This document shows, piece after piece, positions 38,737-47,092 of a stretch of DNA of 47,092 bases (the first letter of the stretch is position 1; the number at the start of each line of letters is the position of its first letter). The DNA comes from Hormiphora californensis (Eukaryota; Ctenophora; Tentaculata; Cydippida; Pleurobrachiidae), in assembly GCA_020137815.1 (NCBI GenBank), contig WFME01000014.1, forward strand, positions 1-47,092, written 5' to 3'. A program made the translations under genes and the position numbers. The notes under the pieces were generated by a model, which did not search any database, was not told where the DNA came from, and saw only the letters and a list, made by a program, of their open reading frames with translations.

Positions 38737-40036
38737 ATGGTAAGTCAAGGAATTCTGTTGTGCACAACAGCAATCAAACATGTTAGACAAGTACTCAATT
38801 GGACAATTGGACCCAATTTAACGGCACCCTCGGGGGAAAGGGGTTTGTCCGTTAAATCGGGATGCCATTAAATCGGGGTCCGACTGTAGTATGAATTACT
38901 GAATTATTTAAATTGTCCTTTTTCAGAAAGTTTTGGTGTGCCTTGCTGTTCTTGTTGCTACGGCAACTGCCTGTGCAGATGTTGAGTCTAAGGTAGGTAA
39001 GTTGTAAAATCATATACCGAGCGGTTATATTTTATCTAAACCCCCTCCATCTTTCGAAACTTCTCTTTGAAAGCATAAACCTTTCCTCACTGCGTTAAAC
39101 CGTTTAGAGAGCAGTTGGTTTAAAGAGCTGGGTTAAATATAAAGAGCTTTAAAGCGCTACAGCTCTGTTAAATAACATATAGGGCATTAAATGAAGCTTT
39201 ATTAAATGAAGCTTTATTAAATGAATGAGTTTTATAATGGGGCATGACATAGCGATTTTTAGCATTTAGAGATGGATATACTCACCTAGTAAGGATTTGA
39301 ACCAATCACAGTGATTGTATGGCCTGTCAGAAAACTGATAGATAGCAATTATAGTCGACTATCGATATATTATAGTCCCAGCTTTTTCTATCGAAGATAG
39401 CTTCGTCTATAATATATTTAGCCGGCATAAACCGGTTAATTAAACGGTTTATTCCTTCGTCTGAAAAACTAATCCCGTCTACCTGTCCTTGTTTTTTAAA
39501 CCAATTTAAGACGTGATCAACATTAAAAATATCAGCATATTTTATTGTTGAATTAAAGGGACGTGTGCTCAAATCAGCTATCCCTGATCAGTCGGTGTGT
39601 GAGGTAGCGAAGACCAACGGGTTCTGCAACAAACCCTGCACTACCTACTGGGCCAAAACAAACTGTGCCAAGACCTGTGGATACTGTGTGTCTGCAGCTA
39701 ACATTCCCGCTAAGGATCCTCCTTGTTCTGGTGAGTAACACCTTATATGGGCATTGCACGTGCCTCAAACACGCCTAATATGGGCATAGCACGTGACACA
39801 AACACGCCTTATATGGGCATAGCACGTGACACAAACACGCCTTATATTATATGGTCATAGCACGTGACACTCATGTGTGTGTTTCAGGACCTGAATGCCC
39901 CTGCGTTGACTACGAGGAATCTCCCGTGTGCGGTGTGGCTGTCAGTGAGAACTGGTGTCAAAGCAGCTGTACAAGATGGTGGTCTTATCAGTGGTGTAGA
40001 AAGAGCTGTGATCTCTGTAACATGATCCAAAACTAG
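38737..40036 (+). CDS. Secreted protein with two ShKT domains (four exons, 118 residues)
   Basis: Exon 1 ends with the start codon itself (38737-38739, ATG|GTAAGT). Exon 2 38927-38992 encodes a signal peptide (KVLVCLAVLVATATACA). Exon 3 39592-39730 and exon 4 39888-40036 each encode one ShKT domain. All junctions are consensus GT..AG and in phase (0, 0, 1), stop TAG 40034-40036. Both domains have six Cys with identical spacing C-x8-C-x3-C-x8-C-x3-C-x2-C, implying internal duplication. ShKT modules occur in cnidarian toxins but also in many enzymes and matrix proteins. The Lys-Tyr dyad of potassium-channel blockers is not evident, so a toxin role is not supported. Secretion is inferred. A family G element lies in intron 1. 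Two AG choices exist for exon 3; only 39591 keeps phase. Confidence 0.85.
38804..38886. mobile_element. Family G element copy 3, in intron 1 of the ShKT gene
   Basis: 83 bp between ATTGGACCCAATTTAACGGC and AATCGGGGTCCGACTG; TA present on the right (38887-38888), decayed on the left. Confidence 0.75.
39327..39572 (-). CDS. Unrecognised ORF in ShKT intron 2 (81 codons)
   Basis: Opposite strand to the host gene. Composition is protein-like (IKYADIFNVDHVLNWFKKQG, GINRLINRFMPAKYIIDE), with aromatic and charged residues well mixed, unlike a random A/T-rich ORF. Possibly a transposon-derived fragment. No homologue recognised. Confidence 0.3.
   Translation of the reverse strand: MSTRPFNSTIKYADIFNVDHVLNWFKKQGQVDGISFSDEGINRLINRFMPAKYIIDEAIFDRKSWDYNISIVDYNCYLSVF
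39745..39865. repeat. ~33-bp tandem repeat in ShKT intron 3
   Basis: Four units of TTATATGGGCATAGCACGTG / ACACAAACACGCC with small changes; the last is followed directly by the exon 4 acceptor. Confidence 0.85.
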
Positions 40037-40160
40037 ATATCTCTGTGACATGATCCAAAACTAGATATCTCTGTGACATGATCTAAAACTAGATATCGGT
40101 GTGTAACATGATCCAAAACTAGATATTATATGATCCAAAACTATTATATGCGATCCAAAA
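40009..40160. repeat. ~28-bp tandem repeat amplified from the last ShKT codons
   Basis: The coding end ATCTCTGTAACATGATCCAA AACTAG is followed after the stop by further copies (ATATCTCTGTGACATGATCC, then AAAACTAG), decaying over five units. The repeat therefore grew out of the 3-prime coding end into the UTR. Confidence 0.8.
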
Positions 40161-41125
40161 CTAGATTTGTGCAGTGATACAATTAACTGATATATGACCC
40201 AGAGTTAGGAATAATTTGATGATTAAATAATTCTACTATCAGTTTATGTGATTTACTTTAACGAACTTTATAAAATTATGTCGATAAAATATATCATATG
40301 CCACTCTTGATCTAGAGTTTGAAATGTCGATATGTTAAAAATTTGATCCTCGAAATTGCCCCCAGGTCAAAATGTCACGAAGATCTGGTTGGCATGGACG
40401 AATCGATTCGATCAGAAAAACAGAAAGTTCCTCCAATTTGACCGGGATATATGAGATGGTCATGCGGAATGAATTTGAAAATATTAATTGTATTTTGACC
40501 GGGATGAAGTTTGGAACTGGACCTTGAAACCACCATGGTCTTCGCCTAGTTAGACTCTGTTTCTGACTCTGACAATTTTGATTGTGTAGCTTTGTGAGGG
40601 TTCGTCAGATCAAAATACAGTGTGTGATTTTCCGGCTCCACACCGGCCCGAAGAAGGGTGTAATAAAACCATTACTTAATTTGGTACATATTCGTATATT
40701 TTAACTTTTATAAAACCATAAAGAATTGTAAATCTGGTTCCATAGACTATTGTAAAAACCTTTGAAATCTTCCAATCGATCACTCGATTTGGTAACCACA
40801 TGCCCCCGAAAAAAGTAGTCATTTTTGAACTGCCCAAAAGTGGGGGACGTGTCATGTATTGTGTGACCTGTGTGTTTTACTTGTTGAGTGAATTACTCAA
40901 CAATGTTTCACAATGTTTAGCCAGTACGTGGTTAGGGGGTAGAATTTCATTTATTGACATCTTGATACGAGTTTCATTTTTTTTCTTTGATGCTGAGAGT
41001 TCTCGGTGTCAAAGAAGAATTCTAGGTTCTAGAATATCTAGGTACAAATGGGTCACAGATACCCCATTAAAATTAGTTGAAAGTTGATTGAAAGTTTAGA
41101 CATGTGCCCTGTTTAATACGCCTAA
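40161..41125. other. ShKT 3-prime flank, no gene recognised
   Basis: AATAAA at about 40662-40667 is a possible poly(A) signal, some 630 bp past the stop. The remainder is unassigned. Confidence 0.4.
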
Positions 41126-41362
41126 CTGGTTAGAAAGCAAGAACCCTGTTTAAATACAAGGATTGTTGCTGTTCGAGATATCCGATATAAAGATAGTGCT
41201 AATACATCAGTACTGTGGCAATATGATATGCGCCTAGATATATCGAATCCAGTGGATCGCTTGGTTACTTCCTTCGTTAAACAAGCATTGAAACTGGAGG
41301 GTTGGAGTAACTCATATACAGTGCGGCACATTAATGTGTTTGTATCTGATTTTTCGGAATGA
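41126..41362 (+). CDS. Candidate terminal exon, unknown gene (78 open codons)
   Basis: Open frame from after TAA at 41123-41125 to TGA at 41360-41362, entered possibly through an AG at about 41131-41133. It reads NTRIVAVRDIRYKDSANTSV, LWQYDMRLDIS, LKLEGWSNSYTVRHINVFVS: balanced, protein-like, no low complexity. No ATG near its start, so it would be an exon or a fragment. Family unknown. Confidence 0.3.
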   Translation: MVRKQEPCLNTRIVAVRDIRYKDSANTSVLWQYDMRLDISNPVDRLVTSFVKQALKLEGWSNSYTVRHINVFVSDFSE

Positions 41363-41433
41363 CCAGTTGGGCTATTAAACAGTAATCACGACATATTAAT
41401 TGAAAGTTTAGAGTTTAGAATTTGACAAAGTAA

Positions 41434-41470
41434 TCTTACTCTCCCCCCTCTCTCTCCCTCTCCCTCTCTT

Positions 41471-41517
<47 letters not shown>

Positions 41518-44500
41518 ATCTCTCTCTCTCCTCTCTCTCTCTCTTTCCCTCTCCTCCCCTCACTCCCTCTCCCCTCTCTCTCTCCTCTTCTCTCTCTCCT
41601 CTCTCTCTCTCTTCGTTCTTACAGGTCGTCTCTCAATCTACCGTTGGAATCTCCCTCTACCTTTATATACATCTCTCACCGCCCTCCTCTCTTCCTCTCC
41701 AAATTCTCCTCCTCCGTCGCCACTCCCCTCTCTACTCTCTCTTCTCTCTCTCTCGTCCGCCCTTCTCGGGCGCATCACACCTCTCCACCTCAGTTAGCCC
41801 TCCACGGTCCACCTCCAATCCTCCACCCTCTACAATCCTCATCTGCGGTCTCTCCACCGTCCTCGCTTTTCAACCGCTCAAGGTGCGTCACCGTAGTAAA
41901 ACACTACTCCACTCTCCGCCAAGTTCTCCGAGGTATCTTCTCGCTCTCGTTCTTCTCTCTTTCACTCTCGCGCGTCCAACTCCGACCAAAGGCGTCCCCT
42001 CTCCCACTCGCCTCTCCGGGGGGAACAGTCGATCTCTCTCTCGACATCCATCTCCTTCTTTCAAGGCCCAAATTGCTTACTCTCTCCCTCTACCGACATC
42101 TCTCCGAATCAACCTCTCACTCCTCCTCCCTTCAAAGTCTCCAACATCCCGCTCACTCATCTCTCAAGTTCACTCACTCAATGCAGCTCCCTCGTCTCTC
42201 TCTCACGGAGCATCACATCTCCTTCTCGGAGATCTCCAGAATCTCCGCCGCTCGGGCAGAGCAGTCGGGTCCGATGCTCTTATTCGCCCCTCAGTACGAA
42301 TACTCTCTATCGATCACAGTCTCCCTCAGTCCCAAAGAAGCCACGCTCCCTCACGACAAGAACCTGTTGAAATCAAGGAACTGACAAGGACAATTCTCCC
42401 TTTCCCACGAGCCCCTTCCAAGCAACGCCCTCACCGAACCTCATTCTCACGTCTCCTCAAAGAAGCGGGTATAAGGTGACGTAGCTAAACAGAAGCCGCG
42501 GCCATCCTCTTCTCGCTCTCAGTATTCCTCTCCACTCCACATCCGTATCTGGACGAGGGTACTCCTGACTCAAAACCACTCTCTCTCCCTCTCATCCCTC
42601 AACTCGACTCACTGGGATCTCGCGTCTCCCCACCCCCCCCCCTCTCTGGTGGGACAGACACTCGCCGTCGGTCACAGATAAATCTCCGCCCAGAACTGGC
42701 AGGCTCTCCGATTTCTCAAATCTCTCTCCATTTCTTGTACTCTCATCTGTAAGGCAATGCTTGGGCTTCCACGAGGACGGACTAGGGATCCACCATCTCT
42801 CCCTAAGACCCACCTCACCATCTCGCCCAACCACGGTCCCGACGTCACCCCGGTCTCCTCATGAATTGCATACCCATCTTGAACTCAAGTTGCTCGAGCT
42901 CGATCAGAATGCTGCGCCGATTGTTCGCCTCGCAGTCTCTCTAGGTCACAATAGTCCTCGTTACGAATAGCAGGTGTGTCCTTCAATAACTGTAGGCCAG
43001 ACAAAAACACTCCGTCTCTCATCTCTCCCTTCTCCTCAACGATGACCCTCCCTTTCCTCACACCTCTATCAGTTCTCACTCTTACTCTCGGGTCCTGCCC
43101 TCTTTCGGGCTCGGCCCATCCCCGATTCCTAAGCTCTCCTCAACTCTCCACGCTTCCCTCCACATCTCTCTCCCCTGTCATGACGTACGAGGAACACGGG
43201 TGGTGGCGGCTCTCAACCAGGATCCTCGTCTCTCCAGAGACCCCCCCCCCACCACCCCCCCCCCCCCCCTCCCCCCCACCCCCCATTGGTCTCCAGCGCT
43301 CATCCTCTCTCTAATAAGCCATCCTCCTCTCACTCCTGGCTCTTCTCCTACCTCTATCTAGGGCTCTCCCCTGCTCTCGGTAAGTTACATGGAATCGAAG
43401 CAGTCTCGCGGGCTCTCCTTCTCCAGTTCCCTGAACAGCTCGCGCCTCTCATCAATCAACGCTTCTATCACTACTGCCGTAACCCGACACTCACAGGGCC
43501 AAGGCCAAGCTCTCCCTCTCCAATGGGGGAACGGGGGCATGTCCTCTCAGAAGGTCTCTTGTCTCATCTAACGTGGGGGTCATCTTCTCCTTCTCGACAG
43601 TCCAGGCTCTTAATAGGATAAAGTCTCTCCTCATCCTAGATCTCGCTAAGGAAAGCCTCGGCGGCCTCAAAAAAAAAAGAAAAAGGTTCACTCTCCCCTC
43701 AGTAGTGTCAGACCTCTCATCTGCTCCGGACATCGCTCTCATATTAAACTGTATATGGATACGTTCTCTCTCTCGGTGTACATCCGCATTCTCTCCATAC
43801 CTCTCGAGCTTCCGCCTCTCGGACGGCTCCCTACTCGACGCTCCCACTCAGCTCACTATCTCTCTCTTGGGCTCTCTTCTCTCCCTCACCTCTCACTCTT
43901 GTCAGAGCTCGTCCTCCAGTGACACGAAGGAGAATGCCTCCCCAGTGTCCTCCTCTTCCCAGCTCTCATCATCCTTCACCTCTGGTGTTAACCGCCTCGT
44001 CTGTGCAAATCGAATCCCTCGAGCTGGCTTCTCGGCTAGCTTCGGTCAGTCCTGCAAGTCATCTCTCTACATGTGCACTTCACTCATTAGCTCCTCACTT
44101 CTCCCTCCTCTTCCTCCTCTCACCACTAACTCAGTCTTTCTGCCGTTGTCCTCTCCTCTCTTCTCGCTCACCTCCAGGCTCGCGTCATATCTTCTCTCTA
44201 ACCTCTTATGTTTGTCGGACGTCTCTCATCCCGCTCCACTCCTCTTCTCAAGGACGAGCGGGTGCATCTCGACAATTGTTATAGCTCTCTCTCCTCAGTC
44301 TCTCATTTCTCTCCTCCGTCTCATTCCACTCTCAAGGTTCTGTCTCTCCGGGCTGGTTGTTGCTCTCTCTCTCTGGGATCTCTCCGGGGTCTCTTCTCGC
44401 GCCTGCTCTCTCTCTGCTCAGCAGTCTTTTCCTATGGGTATATCCCCACAACCTCCCATCTCCCCGTAGCACCCATCGGACTCTATCTTGATTAAGCACC

Positions 44501-47092
44501 CTCCCTCTCCCATCTCCGTCTCTATCCCTCTTTCTCTTACCCTCTTGACGGTCCCCAGTCTCTCTCTCCTCTCCCATTATATTCTCCATCTCGGATGTGA
44601 TGTTAGAGTCATCTCTCTATCTTCATCTCCACCTCTCCCTCGTCTTCTCATTTGAAACCCTCATACTGTATAACTATCTCAACTTCTTCAGAATTTTCAT
44701 TACTCCTCTATAGGCAAACCCGTCACTCTTAGGCTCCTCCTCTCCTCTCTCTCTCGATAGTCTTTCTCTCCTCTTTCCGCTTCCCGTCCTTAACTCAAAT
44801 AAAGATTACCATACAGTCTCGCCGCAATTTCCGTCTTTCCAACTCCTACTCCGTCAATAAGTTTTGAATTCTAGTGTGACTTTGTAAAAATGCGTCTCAC
44901 CCTCAATCTAACGTATTACCGAATCTCTTCCTCCTCTCTTCTCCCCCACTCTACTCTCTCCCTCCTCGGTGTCACACAGCATCCCGTCGACATCTCCTCG
45001 TCTCCGCTCTGACTCTCTCTCTCCTTCTATCCTTCAGCACTCTTCTCTCATGCCTCTCTCATCTCCTCGCCTGGTCCTCTCCCCTCTTCATCAACCAAAT
45101 CTCGTCTTTCTCCCTGAGTATCTCATCTCATCTCCCTCTTAATTATCCCGCTCACTTACCTTCTTCAGCCACTCGCTCCTACCGCTCTCTTCTACCTCCT
45201 CGTCTCGAACTCCTTCTCGTCTCGATTTGACTCACTCTCTCTCTCATTACCCTTCGTTCTCATTTCTCCGTCCTCCCTACCATCTTATCTTCAGAATCAT
45301 AGCTCCTCCCTCACCATTAATCTCTCACGTCCTCTCTCGTCTCTTCTCCTTTTCTCCCTCCTTCTTTTCTCAGCCTCTCTCTTCAGCCTACCCCTCAGCC
45401 GAATCTTCCTTTCTTTCTCCTCTATTCTCTTCTAAACTCCTCGTTCCCTCCCCCCACCCTCTTCTCGCTCTTCTTAGTTACCAAGTCTCCTCCGTGCCCC
45501 TCCTAGTCTCTCTCTAATTCCACCTCTATCCATTCTGCTCGTATTTTCAAAGCTCCCTTCTTCGTCTATCTCGATTCTCTCTTGTATCACCGGCCCTTCC
45601 GTCGGTTCCCGACTCTCTGCCCCTCACTCCCCCCTCTAGCCTTTCCTCCCTCTTAATGCTCTATTCTCTCATCCGTTTATCCGCTGGGATTCGGGCAACT
45701 CCCATCATGTCTCAAGACCTCCTCCTTGCTACTCTCTCTCTCCTCGTTTTGTCCCTATTCCATCTTCCTAGCATCCTCTCCTTCACTCTCTCTCCTCCCT
45801 CTTTGTGCTTCCTCCATCTTTCCTACTTCTCTCCCACTCTCTGTCTCCTTCACGGCCCCTTCTCTTTTCGACCTTGCACGCTCCTCTCACATTATTTCTC
45901 TTCTCTCTCTCCCTCCTTCCCCACAATTCACTCACATAGACTCTCTCTTCCTCTCTCTCTAGTTACGTTCTAACTCGTTCTTTCCGGTAAATATCAATTA
46001 CATACGTCTAATATCTCTCCCTGCTTCCTTCCTCACCACCTATATTTGTTTTAGTGCTCTTTCTCTTTTTCCCATTTATCTCTATAATTGTTTCAACTGA
46101 TTCATCTCGCCCTCAGTGTTCTATTCACGCAGCTTTCCCTCAGTTAGCCAATCCTCTCTCTGAGCCAGCATTTCTCTCCCCATCTCTCTTCCAGGCCCAT
46201 CTGGGGCTTGGTATAGTGACGTCCTCTTCCCTCTCTCCCGCCCCACTTTCAGATCTCGATACTCTCTCAAGAGTTGGTCTCTCTTCACTTCATCCGTTGA
46301 AGTCAGTCTATGGGATATCTCTCGAGTCATGGGCCCATGCTCATCAGTCATATTTTGTCTCTCTCGAACTGCGATCCTCCTCGTCTCGGCTCTCCAGTGT
46401 CGTTAGAATCTGCAACGCACCAGTTGTTTGCCGTAGGCTAGGTCCGAATCTCGAAGCTCAAAGGCTCCAGTCTCTGCTCTTCTCGGGTCAATATTTGAAA
46501 AATTCCCTCTCCTCTCTCTCTTACTCCTCTCTCGGAGATCATCAGGCCATACATCCGGCAGATTTATGGCTCTAGGCTCTCTCTCACCATGCCTCTCGTC
46601 TCACATCAGGGAATTTAGGTTGCAAACCTTACCCTCTTCTCGTCACACATCGTGCTCCCCCCTTTACTCTCTCTCCGTCTAACGACCAGAATGTGACGCT
46701 TCCTCATGGTAGCCGTCTCACCCAGACTCTCCATCTCAAGGTGTCCGCTCCACTCACCTCGCTCTCCGTCCTCCTCGGGCTCATCGTCTCTCGTCGATCA
46801 TTCTCCCCAAAGCTCAAATATATGTAAGCTGGTCGATTCTCAAGACTCATTGCAAAGACTCTCCCCTACAGACGAACGCCGGTTCTCCCTCCTCCTCTCT
46901 CTCCTCCCTCCAGTTCGAACCGATGTCCCTCTCAACACTCCGGCTCCTCATGCTCCTCTTTCTCCTCCCCCCCCCCTCTCTGGTGTGGATCCCGGCGCAC
47001 CGTGGGCCTCCTGCCACTTTCATCCCCTCTTCTCTCTTACTCGCACCACTCTCTTATCTCTTAGTCACAAACTTCTTCATCGCTCTCCTCGG
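41434..47092. repeat. 5.6-kb polypyrimidine-biased region, seeded by (CT)n
   Basis: It begins with a (CT)n microsatellite (about 41465-41620) and continues to the window end as C/T-dominated sequence in which TCTC, CCTC and CTCT recur every few bases among otherwise non-repetitive sequence. There is no regular period that I can see. Plus-strand ORFs abound because every stop codon contains purines; their Ser/Leu/Pro bias follows from composition, so none is called a gene. Short poly-C runs occur (about 42630, 43240-43280, 46968). Such mirror-like purine/pyrimidine strands can form triplex DNA (established property). Confidence 0.85.

Noticed and set aside
39745-39865. 33-bp repeats considered as a CRISPR-like array
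   Set aside because: Head-to-tail units with no unique spacers, located in an intron.
40800-41087. 95-codon plus-strand ORF
   Set aside because: Contains a Phe run from a poly-T tract, no recognisable domain, and poor protein-like character compared with 41126-41362.
41644-46575. Many long Ser/Leu/Pro-rich plus-strand ORFs, up to 298 codons
   Set aside because: A pyrimidine-rich strand rarely contains stop codons; composition explains the ORFs and no domain or consistent frame is visible.

Overview
This is metazoan nuclear DNA, most likely from a marine invertebrate (a cnidarian or sponge would fit, but the sequence does not settle it). The evidence is spliced exons with GT..AG introns and animal-type proteins (RPS3, SAM50-like, ANKRD49-like, RING, ZP domain, two-domain ShKT). 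These sit in a very repeat-rich background: a giant OTU-Helitron, an R2-type LINE remnant, many TA-, TTAA- and 8-bp-duplicating miniature elements, and satellites. No rRNA, tRNA or CRISPR array was seen.

Layout. 1-3190: satellite remnants and a dense cluster of miniature inverted-repeat elements, one nested in another. 3600-3850: a short ORF broken by one stop. 4097-9832: a direct tandem duplication carrying Ser/Thr/Pro-rich exon candidates (minus strand). Each copy has its own private transposon insertion, and the other copy preserves the empty site. 10097-20686: an autonomous Helitron (minus strand) with an unusual domain order: Cys-containing, 32-residue and 34-residue repeats, a catalytically dead OTU, HUH/Y2 Rep, PIF1 helicase, one OTU, then a one-base frameshift leading into two more OTUs. 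20687-24210: noncoding DNA with a CRE-motif cluster and three more miniature elements. 24220-25800: decayed R2-like LINE end (plus). 25985-28087: element fragment and mostly unassigned DNA.

28088-31560: a minus-strand run of host-gene pieces, namely RPS3 exon 1 with a TOP-like leader, a damaged SAM50-like gene, two in-phase ANKRD49-like exons, a RING exon and an unknown terminal exon. 31760-32935: an (AAC)n-tailed retroposon with an 11-bp target duplication and a further inverted-repeat element. 33260-36775: a ~468-bp satellite array. 37038-38252: three ZP-domain exons (minus). 38737-40036: a complete four-exon gene for a small secreted protein with two ShKT domains (plus). 41434-47092: 5.6 kb of strongly polypyrimidine plus-strand sequence running off the window.

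How it works together: the window is dominated by transposition. The Helitron carries a full replication/helicase set plus deubiquitinase-like domains. The miniature elements have no transposase here and must use one supplied from elsewhere. Several host exons (SAM50-like, ZP) contain isolated single-base frameshifts, so local gene decay and assembly indels both have to be considered.
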